Below, one piece after another: positions 13,676-25,632 of a stretch of DNA of 64,000 nucleotides. The notes below the pieces were generated by a model. That model made no database searches. It was not told where the DNA came from and saw only the letters and a list, made by a program, of their open reading frames with translations. The stretch's first letter is position 1. Each line of letters begins with the position of its first letter. The translations under genes were made by a program, and so were the position numbers. Source of the stretch: Paramyrothecium sp. XJ0827 (lineage: Eukaryota > Ascomycota > Sordariomycetes > Hypocreales > Stachybotryaceae); assembly GCA_020881915.1 (NCBI GenBank), contig JAJFPB010000005.1:1860001-1924000 (forward strand), written 5' to 3'.

Positions 13676-14092
13676 GGCGGTCGTAATCCTGGCGAGCGAC
13701 TTGTTTTAATGTGGCGGAAACTTGAGCATTTCAGGATGGAGCCTGGCGTTGGAATGGGCAGTGAAATATGAGATGGTGGCTACGATTCGCATGATGCTTT
13801 GTAACTATTCGATGAAGCCTGTCGCAGGTGGCCGACGAAAGCCTATGGCTCGTCGGCTATTTGGTTGACTAGAAGCTTACATAGGAAGAGATTTTTCTGG
13901 GGAGACCTGATCTGAACTATATCGCGATGAACCGCTTTTCATACATGATCCTGCCACCACCACCCTCAATGAGATATAATCAACCCAAGGTTATGTAGTC
14001 TAGCTGTACATGATAATCTTACACAAAAGTAGCCCAAATCTCTTCCACAGTCGGGAGAGACCGTAGTACAGACGAAGCGCACACAAACCGCT
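13676..14092. other. Convergent 3' flanks of smc3 and mL46
   Basis: 417 nt between two stop codons of facing genes. No open frame or RNA motif is seen; it presumably holds both 3' UTRs. Confidence 0.55.
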
Positions 14093-15254
14093 CTACCTAT
14101 CCGCCATCATGTTCCGCACGGCGCGGAAGTACTCGGGCGACAGCTCCTTCTCCAGCTCCTCGCGCGTCAGCCACTTGAAGTCGCTGTAGCCGAAGGGGTT
14201 GCCCTTGAGGTCGGCCTGGCCGGCCATGATCCGGCCCTTGAGGAAGAAGGTCTTGGAGCCCTTGCTCTGGACGCTGCCGTCGGCGGCGAGGTCGGGCTTC
14301 GTGACGACGTGGGCGACGGGGACGCGGCCGACGATCCAGGTGTTCATGTTGACGCCCGCGGCCTGGTCGAGGACTCGCTTGGCAGCCTGGGGGTTGGTTT
14401 GTTAGCGCATCGGAACAAAAGATGGGTTTGGCAGTTGGCCGGAATCTGGGGGAACATACCTCGTGGAGGTTTTCGTCTCGGGGGACGACGTCGGCCGGGA
14501 ACACCCAGCCGTCCTTGCCCTTCACCACGAGATACAGGGTGCGCTCGAGCTGGCGGTCGAGCCGCCTCACGTCGCCCTTCTTGTCGGCCTCGGTGACCCT
14601 CTCCATCGGACGCGGCACCGGCACGACTTCCTCGGGGGCGATGACCTCGGCGTCGTCGCTCACCCGCGCCTCGGCGTCCTTGAGGATGCTGGTGAGCATG
14701 CTGTCCGGGCTGCTCAGCTCGTCGCCGACCCGCAGCTCGTCGTCCCACGCCTGGGAGCCCTTGCCGTTGTACACGCCGAGCTCCTTGGCGACGGTGCCCT
14801 GGCGCTCCTTGACCTTGAGGTTCCAGTCGAGCTGGCGCGGCGTGTCGGGCTTGAAGTAGATGCTGGTGACGAAGGGCGAGTTGAGGCGCTCCTCCAGTCG
14901 CTTCTGGTAGAAGAAGAAGGCGTTCTCGAAGGGGTGCAGCTGCCGGGTCAGCAGCGGTGGGCGGGTGAGGATGATGCCGGATCGGACATCGTAGTCAAGG
15001 GGCTTGTGCGCCGTTGCGGTCGGAGGGGGGTGCGAGGCAGTAGCTGACGTCTCAACGGCCGCTGGGGAGGCCGAGGAGTAGAACCGAGCAGCAGTTCTCG
15101 TGGATGTGGTTGCGCATCTTGAGCACAGCGCAGGTGCGGCTATGTCGATGGGAAGAAAGTGGTTAGTTGGGGGTATCAATTGAACACCACGGCGGGTCAT
15201 CTTACCATATACGACGTCTCGGAGCGTTCTCCCGCCTCTGCTTGAGGTTGCCAT
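14093..15254 (-). CDS. MRPL17: Mitochondrial large-subunit ribosomal protein mL46 (yeast Mrpl17)
   Basis: Three exons: 15254-15206, 15139-14460 and 14386-14093, giving 340 residues. The N terminus is Arg/Ser/Ala-rich and lacks acidic residues for its first 12 positions, as in a mitochondrial presequence. The body carries the mL46 N-terminal region (PLLTRQLHPFENAF and onward) and a C-terminal NUDIX-like fold (TLYLVVKGKDGWVFP, then NTWIVGRVPVAH and GNPFGYSDFKWLTREEL). The NUDIX catalytic box is absent, as expected for a ribosomal protein. It is a structural part of the 54S mitoribosomal subunit. Third-position G/C is very high, which produces long false frames on the other strand. The 66-nt first intron is a multiple of three and has no stop. 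Confidence 0.93.
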
Positions 15255-16276
15255 GATTTCCCGGTGCCCTCCGTGACGTGAATGGAGTTTGAAAGCCAGA
15301 CGCCTCGAGAAATGCTTCGCTCAACGACTACACATTCGCGTCTCGAACTTTTTTTGGTCGTACCAGACTGCTCGTGACGGTACGTACCGGGGTCTGGTTG
15401 GCTGACTAAGGGGGTAAGGTGATTTCAGGTTCCTGACAATCGTATTGCTTTTGGCCTCAGGCAAGAATCACAAGCCCCAGGACATTGACTTAACTGCCCA
15501 CTTCGCATTTCACTCATTTTTCTCCCTTTCTTCTTCTCTCAAGGCACCATTTCCTTATCGTCAAGACCTGTTTCCGTCTCCAGAACGTCCTGATCATTTA
15601 CGTGTGCCGAGAATGAATTTCCAACGCAGTCTTTTTCGCTAGCGGCACCTGCAAAAAGGATTTCCTTTTTTATTCCTACCGGGTTCTGTTAGATAGATAC
15701 TGCTGACATTCTTGTCGAATCCCATTTTGATAATATTCCCCGCCTTGACTCATTCTCGAGCAAGGGCTCTGGCGGGGACGCCATTCCTCCGTTCGCACGA
15801 GAACTCGCAATTGTTCCCTGCGGCAAAACTGTGCCACTGACCTCAGAGTGGTTTCGTGAAGCGTACACGAGCCTGCATATTACCCTGCTGGCAGTCTCGT
15901 TGCTTTCAATCTTTAAAAATCTTGCTAAAAATGGCTTCAGACACAAAAAGTGAGCCGCTTAGCATGTCAAACGTGACGGAGGTCGTTTCGACCCGCCCTT
16001 TCATAATCTTCATACCGCTATATCGTACCGGATCTCGAAAAATACATCGATCCAAAGGCCTGATCGGCTGCAAACATACATGAGGGAGGCTATGAAGACA
16101 CAAGATGCAAGAGACATGTCCCGAACTCCCGAAGCGAACCCGTCCGCATCCCTAAAAAGAAATCCGATCGCTCCCACAAGGACAAAGAAAATGTTTTGGG
16201 TATCAAACCATGCAACTCGTCCGATGAAGTCCTGAAACGCCCCGATTCAATCAATGACCGCTCCGTGCCTGTGTGA
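15255..16276. other. Intergenic: mL46 promoter and 3' flank of the RING/PHD gene
   Basis: About 1 kb. The half next to 15254 should be the mL46 promoter and the other half the 3' UTR of the next minus-strand gene. No supported ORF or RNA gene. Confidence 0.5.
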
Positions 16277-18219
16277 TCAAGCTTGAAGCTCCGCTACCGC
16301 CTGTGCCACCTCCTGTGTGGCTCTCTTCTCCCATTGCCGCCGCGATTTGTCATCGAGCGAGGATGCATCCTTCACTTCATCGTAAAGTTTCCGCGAGATA
16401 TCCCGATTGATGGTGGCGTATTGCTCGGTGGTTAGCTTCTGGGCGTGCCAGTGCGGCCTGAGGGCATTCTTGACAATATTGTTGATGTTCTTTTTCTCTT
16501 CATGCGTCATGGTTGCCTTGGGGGATGTGGCTTCCTCTGCACGTGGCAGAACCTGATGCGCCCGACGCGGTCTAGGCTGACGCAGCTCGGGAGAGCGGGC
16601 TTCTGCCCTGGCAGATCTGCTATCCGAGTCGCTGTGGTCGCTGCTATAACGGTTAGGCGAATAATTCGCCGGTGGATATCGTGGTTGGATGTGGGTGCTG
16701 AGGGACAGGGTCGGCGAGGTTGGCCGGCCGCCGGCGCTCGGTAGAGGCGGTGGTGTAAGGGAGAGTGCCCTAGGGCTACTATGTGCTGATGGCGAAGGTG
16801 ATATGGCTGGCGATGACATGTCAGGGACTGGCCGCCAACCCGGCGTTACTGATGTCTCGTCCTCGGAGGCCAAGCTGGGTTCCAACTCTTTGAGTAACGA
16901 GGAGACGAGTGGCGGCTCGTTATTTTCTCGATCAACAGGCCCATTCCTGACGGACGACCCGTTCGTCACTCGGCTGCCGCTAGAGCTTGCACCTGCCGGT
17001 GCAGGAGCTGGTGAAGATGCCGAATTTGACATTTCGCCCTGAGTCGGCAATCGTCGAGTTCGAGGCCGCTTTAATTTCCGTTCGGGCTCTTGAGCAGGCT
17101 CAACCGGAGACGCGGTTACAGACCGCACTCGTCGTTTGCGGCTGTTCCCATTCGCAGGGGCGCCCTCTCCTTCCCTCGCGAGTTCAAGAGCGCCCCAAGC
17201 TCGCCTCTCGTCTCTCGTCTCTTGTACAGGTGGGGGCGGAGGCTGCAAGCGCTCGCTGATCTGGGGAGGAATGTTGTTGGCAAAGACATCGCGGGCACCG
17301 AGGCGCTGCGCAATGTCCATGCGCTGTTGCCATCGCTGAAGCTCATGCCTGTCGAGAAGTTGAAAGCGCCGAAAGCGTTCCAAGTCCTCATCTTCGTCGT
17401 CATGGTTATCGAGGTCGAGCTCGGTCATTTCGTAGAAGCGTCCAGAAAACTGGCCCCAAATACCTTGCCACTCCTCGTTGCGTGCCTGACGACGGGCTCT
17501 CCTGAGGCGGGCTCTGGTGCGAACGTTAAAGCCGCGAGGCGTACGGTTGTCGGCGCGCCGAGTCGGCTGAGGACGCGGGCCTGCAACCCCTTGGATCTCG
17601 GGTTGGTGTGTGAGCTGGAAGAGATGGGCACATTCCATACAATACCAGTCACCTTCAGGCACTTGCTCTAAGCCGATGCAGTGAGTATGGTACGCCGCAT
17701 CGCAGCTATCGCAGAGCAGGAGAACGTCCTCGCGGTCGGCCGAGTTGCAGATGGGGCACGGATTGCCCTGTTCCTCCTCGACGTCGGGGTTGTCGCCAAG
17801 CCACTGCTGGACATCGAATTCGGCCACTTGTTTCTTGTCTTGTACATCGTAGGTCGAGATAGCCGTGCCTGTAAACTCGTGGTTAGAGAGCGGTTCCGTA
17901 GAGGCAGCAGGTAAGTTGTAGAAGAAAACGTACCGTCATGGCCGTTGTAGACACGCACGGAGTGGAACGGTGTCCGGCAGATGGGGCAAGTGTTAGTCTT
18001 CTGGGCCCAGGATCGAATGCAGGCATCGTGAATGACATGATCACAACCGTCCAAGGCGGCAACGATGTTCAGATAGTTGGAATCGTCCTCGACAGATTCG
18101 GGTTGGATGGCGGCAGCAACGGCGGATGGTGATGCTTGGGGATCCGTCCCAGTCGCGGAAGAGGACGAGGGGCGCGGTAGAGGATCCAGGCATATGATGC
18201 ACTGGTCGGGTTCAGACAT
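16277..18219 (-). CDS. RING and PHD finger protein, PHRF1-like
   Basis: Two exons, 18219-17934 and 17868-16277, give 625 residues. A RING-H2 finger opens the protein (CIICLDPLP at residue 7 through CPICRTPF near 80), and a PHD finger follows at residues 133-177 (CPIC, LLCDSCDAAYHTHC, WYCMEC). The middle is Ser/Pro/Arg-rich and disordered. The last 70 residues (from EEKKNINNIVKNALRPHWH) resemble the C-terminal helix bundle of metazoan PHRF1, which contacts the RNA polymerase II tail. Fission yeast has a RING+PHD protein of this layout (C126.07c). By family it is a putative nuclear E3 ubiquitin ligase that reads histone tails; substrate unknown. The intron separates the RING from the PHD. Confidence 0.88.
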
Positions 18220-19324
18220 GATGTGGTTTGCAGTAACTCTCTGACGAAGTTGATGAAAACATGTAAAAAGAAGACTCCGGGAAAAAAAAAAGCAGAGGGT
18301 GAAGATGCGACGACAAGCTCGCTAGCAACAGGTTGGAGCTGGTGGACAAATGCAAGGGTTAGAAGATGGGATGTTTTGGGGTCCAAGGACTCAGAGTGGT
18401 GATGTGTTAGTGGATGAGGTCGACAAGGACAAGAGATGCTGGGGGTTCAGCCAGAAGCGCAGGCAGGACGCAAGGCGAGGCAGGTGCTAAAGAGGTAAGG
18501 CAGCGGTTAGTGGGAGGGAAGAGAAAGAGAGGGACCCCATAAGTGTAAGGTAGTCCTGTAAGTGGCTGGCTCGATTTCGCGATTAGCGCAGTCCTGCAGC
18601 GAAGGCCGCGACTTGTGCTGGCGCCGGGGGTTGGTACCTGCGAGGTAAACTGAGGTACCTTGCCTAAGATGGCCAGGGTTCGGTGGCGAGCTAGACGGAC
18701 GGGATAAACCAGTCGAGTGTACCGGCTCGAAAATTCTTAGATTGGTAACGAGCATAAAGTTATGCGAGGAGAATGGACGACAATGCGCTGAACAGGCTAC
18801 GATGGTCTAGTGAATTTCCTACGTTATCGAGTATTACAAATGTCTGCATAAGTCGTCTACTACAGAAGGTAGGGTAAGGTGAGGTACAGTAACTGAAGTT
18901 GGGCAAGTCGAGGGAACTAACATTGAGGAACAAGGCAAGGTACCGTGCTGGACATTCGAGGATTCCTAGCGGAATACCTTACTCTAGGCCAAGTACCCGC
19001 CTACTTCCGCTGGCGTAACCAAAATCCCAGGCCGGCTGGTGGCAGCTCGAGAAAGAGTGAGGCGAAGCGAAGTAGAGCCTTTGCCATGCAAGAAGCGATT
19101 ACTCCTCAAGTATCAAAGAAGAGGAGGCTGGTCAAGTCTAGGTCGGCACCAGCCGGCGAGAAAAAATTAAGAGAAAAATAAAAGCAGCCCGATACTGGAG
19201 CAAACATCCATACCATACCATACCTCAAGGGCTCTCATGACCGGGCAAGGGGAACGTCACTCGGAACGACAGCCTACCTGGGAACCTTACGCCTTTGATT
19301 GCCGGGCCTGGAAGGTGGAAGCAC

Positions 19325-19405
19325 GCAGGTACCGGGGGTACAAGAGAGGGATGAGTTCGCGTACCTTATGGTAGGTAAGGTGTGAGCGAGATACCTTACC
19401 TTATT
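19325..19405. repeat. Cluster of GGTACC / TACCTTA motifs
   Basis: Within 80 nt there are CAGGTACC, GGGTAC, GTACCTTATGGTAGGTAAGG and ATACCTTACCTTA. It is the densest of several such clusters in this intergenic region. Confidence 0.65.
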
Positions 19406-19575
19406 CTGTACAAGTCAGAGGCCTGCAGCATTCAGCAGCGTGTGGGGACAGATGCACGCTCAGGAAAGCCTCAACCACGTTGCCCCCGGTCACACGGTAC
19501 CTTACGTGCATCTACGGTTCACCGGCAAGATGCTGTTTGATTCCCATACACTGTCAAATCGCTGCCGATCAGTCT

Positions 19576-19595
19576 ACTGTACTGTACTGTACTGT
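19576..19595. repeat. ACTGT microsatellite, 4 units
   Basis: Four perfect ACTGT units followed by one TCTGT variant. Confidence 0.9.
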
Positions 19596-21374
19596 TCTGT
19601 ACTCTCCCGGTTCCTGTATCTGTTTCTCCCAGGGCGGAGGATACAAAAGGGCAGGCGCACAAGCCGACTCAAACCAACCCACTCCGACCCATTATTGCAC
19701 GGGATCCCTTGACGGGTAACGAACGAATGCAACCACATGGCCATTGGGTGGTGGTGACTTGGTGACTCGACCTGCTCGGCTGGCTCGTTCGCTTGGTGCC
19801 TCCCACTGGCCCCCCGCAGAGACGTGCCAACCGTGAATGCTGAGGATGCACATGTGCCTGCATCGTACCACTCGAAACCAGATAACCAGCCGAGTGGTTT
19901 GATTTGGTTCCTGAAATTAAATACCGACTGCCCTTTGCGGTACCTTATGTACAGTAGCACTTTGCCTCACTCTACCTTATGCTCCATGACGGCTGCAACT
20001 ATGAAATCACGGCCCCTTTCTTCAGACACCTACGCCTGCGGTTTGGAACCCGGATGATGTCTTATCTCAGCCGGGTCCCATTTCCACGGCGGAAGATGCG
20101 TCGCTTGTATCTCAAACCCCCACCCCGAGTCAAAGCAAGGTGGACGAGCTACACACGTAATACCGGGCCTCTCGCCAGGGAGAACCCACGCCTTCGCTAT
20201 TGATCTAATAAAGAGCTGAATGCGCTCCTAGAAGTGGACCGGCTCTGCTGACCTTATGGGATCGCAAATCGAAAGCGACGTCCATTTACAGTAATCCCAC
20301 ATTTTGTCCCAGGGCCTACCGCCCCCCCCCATCCTCAAACTGGCATTCACGCTGTGGCTGTTCCGTGACCCCCGTTTCATCGTGTGGCGGAACGACCAGA
20401 AAGACGAGCAGACGAGGCTCAACTCGGATGGCTTGAAGTTTTCCTCAATAGTGCATCGCGTTTTGGGGACCCTGGAATCCATTGGCCCCAGGGAATGACA
20501 AAAACCCGTCCATGACTCACGCTGACCGCTTCGTGGGTGTGTATGGACGCGCCACGAGGTTAGCAAGCTCCTCCGCGAGACTGCCCGACCCCTTGCCCAC
20601 TTTTGCCTTGGAAAAGACTGCCGCACCTACACACGGCACGTCTGGCATTATTTTACCGCGGGCTGACCTGACCGGATCCCTGCTCCTGCAACGACTCATT
20701 CACGCAAGGCATTATTCCCCGGGCAGGCATTACGCCGGGGAAGATCCATCTGCATCGGAAAGCTGGATACCAGTGTAAGCAAGCAAGACCGCAACGACTG
20801 CACAAAATCCAACCCTTAGGCCGGCTTGGATCTCTTGTGTTTACGGTAACCCACAAAGGCCCTCAAGTCTTTGGCAGAGGCTGGTCCGTTCAATATCTGG
20901 CGACCCTACCTCTTCGTAGGCCAGGACAAGCACAAAGCTTCAACGGGTCTACAGGGCAAGAAAAACAACAAGACGCTACGTGAATGACTAAGACATGATC
21001 GACGGAGGATCGAGCTTGGGTTTGGCAAGCGGTGTCGTTTTGCATGGTTAGCCAAGTCCAAACTTAGGACCTGCTCGCACTGTCGCGGGATACCAGTTGT
21101 GTTCCAAAACCACTCCCAACTGGTGACATACACTCTTATACCGCACGGCACATCATCTCAAGGGCTTGGTCCTGAAGCAGTTTGTTTGAGATCATGCAAT
21201 ATTTTTCATTGCTAATCGACCGGCCTCTGTGGACCGCAGATCGAGCGTCGACGTTCTCTTCGTCGACTTCGTAGTGTAGGCACGAAAAACCATGTCCCCC
21301 GTACACCAGACCGAAAAGCAGAGCCGGAAATCTTTTCTCCTTCCCTAGAACCCACAACGCGCTGTTTATTTCAT

Positions 21375-22078
21375 TTAAACCTCAGCAATCTCCCTCAGAC
21401 GTCGCAGGGTCGATCGGGTGGCAGCGGCGGCGGCAGTACTGCATCGCGGTTTGTTAGCATGCATTGCTCCCGAGGGGCCAAAACTCTCTCGCCAGGGCGG
21501 CGGTGGGAGCGGAGTGGAGGTGACGCACGAGACAACGTAGGCACCGCCAGCGATGGTGCGCTTGCAGGACTTGCAGTTCCAGATACCGGTGGAGTGACGA
21601 CGGACGTTGGTCTTGCCGCAGAAGGTGCAGGTGTACTTGGCGTGCTGGGTCACTTCCATCTTCTTCACCTGCTTACGCAGGGAGGCACCGTAACTGTTGA
21701 AAACTGGTCAGTCTCCCGAGTCTGTTGGTTTTAATCGAGTTGATCCATAGGATGTTCCCCGCCCCGTCACAGCCCATGCAGAGGTGTCGAATTCGTGTGT
21801 AGTTTGCGTGCGTTTGTTGCGCGTCAAGGCACGTTGTGTCGTAATGCTTTGGCATTCTTGTCCGTCTTCGCGTGCCGAATTCATCTTCCTCTTGGGGCCC
21901 TGACTGCGACGAGGCGTGGGGGGAGAATATTCCTAGGATCGTGGAAAGGAGAATTTCGCGACATACCGGGTACCATATTTACCGCTGGAAACACAACGTT
22001 AGCAAGAGTTCGACGTTAACTTCCGTTCATGGATGAGGATACGTACGTGACGCCGACCTTCTTTGTGCGCTTGGTCAT
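21375..22078 (-). CDS. rpl43: 60S ribosomal protein eL43 (L37Ae)
   Basis: Four exons: 22078-22047 (32 nt), 21984-21967 (18 nt), 21693-21529 and 21438-21375, giving 92 residues, exactly the yeast L43 length. It starts [20 protein letters not shown]. The C4 zinc ribbon is complete: C-X2-C, 14 residues, C-X2-C (CTFC ... CKSC), and the tail [14 protein letters not shown] matches the family. It is a structural protein of the cytosolic large subunit near the E site. Three introns in a 279-nt coding sequence, one exon only 18 nt, mean simple ORF calling recovers only a fragment. An AATAAA lies directly after the stop on the minus strand. Confidence 0.97.
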
Positions 22079-22871
22079 CTTGAATGATTTTGTGTGTGGT
22101 GCTCGTTGGGGAAGGACGAGGTGTGTTCGGATAGTCGACGACAAGTTGGAAGCCGATTCCACCAAAAATGTGCTGGAAAGTTGGAATTGTGGTTTTCCTT
22201 AGGGCAAGCACGTGAGGGATAAAAATGGGCCAGTAGAAGAGAAGCGAAGATCAATTCTGGCCAATGAGCGTCTATCATGGGGGTCTAGTTCCAAAAAGAA
22301 ATCGGGACGCACTGAAAGAGGTAGACAAGTCACGTGAAGTACACCTCGTTTGTGTTCTGTATTTGGTTTTGGCTTACCTAATATTTGTTCGATTCTGCAC
22401 ACAACTTCAGATCCTACGTAGTAGGTGGGCGAGCTCCATTGGCTCTAGTCGGTAGTGCTGGGCCACTACATGTGTTGCGTCACTTTTGCTGAACCAGTGT
22501 TTACTGTTCTTAGTCGCGAATCAACATGGTAAACCAGACATATCGCATACGAACAGGTGGCGCGATATTGTGTTTTATCGCCAAAGTTTCGTCTATCAGA
22601 ATTTCATATACTGCATGATCAAACTCTCCCACAAGGAAAAAGATGAGTGTAGAAGGTTGTTCCACACTCTCGTGAGAAAGAGCACCATTCACCAGGATCC
22701 TACCAGTGCTGCTCCGTCCCACTTAGTACTTAGGTTGAAATGGTCAATTCCGGGCTATGCTAAACAACAACGACGAAATGCTTGGATCTGATAATCAAAT
22801 GCTGTGCTATGACTGCCTCTCAATTCATGGTGCATGAACTGTGCCTTCATACAGTACCAACCCTCCGTTGT
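22079..22871. other. eL43 promoter region and 3' flank of the oxidoreductase gene
   Basis: About 0.8 kb. Apart from the TTAGGG/CACGTG pair and a second CACGTG, no gene or RNA is supported. Confidence 0.5.
22199..22214 (-). promoter_or_regulatory. Tbf1-like box next to Cbf1 E-box in the eL43 promoter
   Basis: On the plus strand TTAGGGCAA (22199-22207) is followed one base later by CACGTG (22209-22214), 121-136 nt upstream of the eL43 start codon. A second CACGTG lies at 22331-22336. Paired Tbf1 (TTAGGG-type) and Cbf1 (CACGTG) sites are the known arrangement in ribosomal protein promoters of several ascomycete yeasts; binding here is inferred. Confidence 0.55.
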
Positions 22872-24393
22872 TCATACGTCGAGCATCTTCACAACCACAT
22901 TGAAGCCAGCAGCGTCGGCACGGTCAAGAAATCCTTGGCCTAGACAAGCTGGAGTATAGACGCCACCCTCGAGGTGAAGATCATCCTCTAGAATGGTCAA
23001 AGCTGCTTGTGCGAGGAACAAGCCGCTCACTTGTGCACCTTGTCAGTAATGGGAATTACATACCTGGCTGGGCAGAATGGCACACTTACAATAGTACATG
23101 CTTCCCTCGTACCAAGCTCGACAGAATGCATGCTTCTTGCTCGGCTCTTCCGTGTCCGGGATCGCAACAGCCCGGAATTCAATCTTGTCGTTTTTGGCCT
23201 GTTTAAGTGGAGGTCCTTGACCCGGCTGGTAGATGAATTTCTTGACCAGAGCCCTGATCGGGGCAAGCGACAGGAAGACGGCAGAGATGATCAAGGCCCA
23301 GTGAATTAGGACGGCATGGAACCACCCGAGTGCCCTGAAGTGCTCTGCATAGCGAAAGTTGGGCCCGTAGAACTCATTCTTACGGCCTGGAGCCTCGGAC
23401 AAGAGGCCCCAGCTACGCTCCACGATTGGCACGTTGGACCAGGCGGCCAAGGAGGTCGTGACGTGGCCAATTCCAGGGACCCGGCGGGAGCCAAAGATCT
23501 TGGCCGCGAGGCCGGTAGGGGGCCGCCCGGGCTCTGAGTGAGGGATAGGGGACAAGGCGTACGGCTTGTTGGCATCCATAAGCTCACTTCTGGAGAACTG
23601 CTCAAAGACGACTAATGCGGTCGCGAGGGTACCCCCCGACGGCGCAGATCTAATTATCAAAAGTCAGCTTGAGCTCATTAATGTTGAAACTGGATGGTGC
23701 TCACTTCAGCGAGTGGATGGAGAGATTGACGTCTCTGGTTCCGACGCCGAGATTCTCGCGAATGTGCTGCGCCAACGCCCAGGCACACAGATCCGCGGGA
23801 GACGACTCAACGCCGGACTGGGGGAACATGAGGGCACCGGTCTCCTTGGCCGTGGACTCATATTTCTTGATCATGCGGCGGACCCAAGGCGCCTCACCAG
23901 TTACATCGAGATAGTGGGTGCCGGTTTCAGCGCAAGCACGGAACGCTTGCTCGCCATACAAAACGTAGGGCCCGACCGTGGTGATGAGAACACATGTTTT
24001 CTTGGCGAGCTGCTTGAGCTGCTCATAGTCATCAATGCTAGCGATTTCGAGGGCTATCGGGAGATGAGTTCAGCGTATCCTTGCAATAGTATCGGCAGGT
24101 CGAGGACTGGTCACAACGTATAAGATGTTGCTGGGAAACGTACCTGGGGCCAACCTGTCAGCGTTGCTGCTACGGCACTCATCGACTATGCGCTGAAGCT
24201 TGGCCTCGGAGCGGCCAGCGACAGCCCACTTCAAATCTGTTGGTAGGTTCTGGGCAATGTGGTAAGCCGTAAGACGGCCAGTATAGCCTGGGCGGCATCA
24301 GCAACCGGAATCGTGTTGAGATGCATGTAAAGTTTTACCCGTGGCGCCTAGCACGACCAGGTCGTATTGGCGATTATGCTTCTTAATAGCCAT
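22872..24393 (-). CDS. Saccharopine dehydrogenase-like (SCCPDH-type) membrane oxidoreductase
   Basis: Five exons: 24393-24339, 24287-24144, 24053-23705, 23649-23090 and 23038-22872, giving 424 residues. A Rossmann NAD(P)-binding motif opens the protein (YDLVVLGATGYTGRL), followed by the domain typical of saccharopine-dehydrogenase-like proteins (VGPYVLYGE, THYLDVTGE, SGVESSPAD). A hydrophobic segment near residue 290 (HAVLIHWALIISAVFLSLAP) probably anchors it to a membrane or lipid droplet. Length and layout match the eukaryotic SCCPDH / trans-acting enoyl-reductase group rather than true Lys1 or Lys9. The substrate is not known. No biosynthetic genes lie beside it. Confidence 0.88.
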
Positions 24394-25632
24394 GATAACG
24401 ACAGCACTTGCGCCGTTCTTCTTTGGAGGAATTGCTTCGCCGATGAATGAGGGCCAATTCGCTTGCTAGGGGGTCGTAGGACTTATACCGGCTGACCAGG
24501 ATGGTTCGCATTACTTGGTCTTTAAGAGGCAAGTCACTCATTAATGAGGTAACCGATTGCAGACTATCAAATGACCCACATTTGTGAATCCCCTCCTGCT
24601 AAGCCATGCCATGATCTCAGCCGAGGTAAGTGAATGTAGCATAGCAATGGTGGTGTCTCAGGCCAGCCTTTGAAATGCGAGTTCGATGATGTGTGACTAC
24701 AGATGGTCGATAAGACTAAAGCTCTAATCGACTCTTCCAGGTAAAAGAGAGAAACAGAACACAGGTTGCCCCGGCCCATACTTCGTAATTATTCCGGTTC
24801 CCTCATGTGATCACCGAATTGTAATAGCCGTCATAGTATATCAAGGCTTCAAAAGAGAAGAGAATAAATAGTGTATAATGCCTGCCAAGAAGATTCGCTT
24901 GTTTCCCAGACAAATCAGTTCGTCAAGATGACTCCCTACTAAGCTATGTCTTCTCTTATGATGCAGATTGATTACGTGCACTGTGTTTGGGAGCCACTTC
25001 ACCAAGCACCTGCATACCACCAGCCAACAAAGCTTGGCAACGGGTGAAAGTCTAGACTGTAGTACATGAGCGATAAGATCTGGAGAGAGAGGGGAAAAAG
25101 AAAAAAGGAGAGAAACCCTTTAAAATACTGGAAAACACCTTTGAGCAATAGTATACTAACTAATTAAAGAGAGAGAAAGAAGTAAGGGTACAATCACAAT
25201 AAATATCTGTAAATTGGGGTTTCGCAGTGCGGTTCCTGAGCACCTGCTTGCCAGGGCGCTAGAAAGTATCAGCCACTCAATTGGCTGCCCATTTTCATAC
25301 TGGCGTTGCAAGGTGGGTTTTTTTGCTGGGACGTCATCATACTGCGGCTAGCTCCATAAACTTTAGCAGTCGATCCGGTATCACAACCAGCTTCAACGTC
25401 CCCAGGATCCCCCCAGCCATCACCCACTCCATTATCTCTTTGTTTCCCGTAGGCGATACTCCCGGTCGAAGCATCGCGCCTTACCTCTCCTTCTTCGCGC
25501 TAATTATTTGGCATCTGGCGAGGCGATATGTTCTGCTCGAATTGAACTCTCCGTGGCGCCCTTGCCAATTGCTGAGCTACGATCCAGCATCATTACAAGC
25601 CCTTTCTTATTTGTGCATATTTCACGCCCAGG
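24394..25632. other. Divergent intergenic region
   Basis: 1.2 kb between the oxidoreductase (minus) and the DUF155 gene (plus), presumably both promoters. It is AT-richer than its surroundings around 24840-25220, with purine-rich GAGAGA/AAAGGAG tracts. No supported gene. Confidence 0.5.

Larger units (their letters stand above)
18220..21374. other. 3.2 kb intergenic region, no supported gene
   Basis: Only short frames without recognisable domains occur. The stretch is dense in the GGTACCTTA-type motif (18636-18950, 19325-19405, 19496-19506, 19936-19948), holds an ACTGT microsatellite (19576-19595) and a run of nine C (20322-20330). The side next to 18219 should carry the promoter of the RING/PHD gene. 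Confidence 0.55.

Noticed and set aside
14344..14748. 134-codon Arg-rich minus-strand frame within mL46
   Set aside because: Out-of-frame shadow of the GC-rich mL46 coding sequence.
21694..21966. Possible C/D snoRNA in the second intron of eL43
   Set aside because: One C-box-like AAGATGA and a CTGA occur, but the C box is imperfect, the spacing is too long and no terminal stem is visible.
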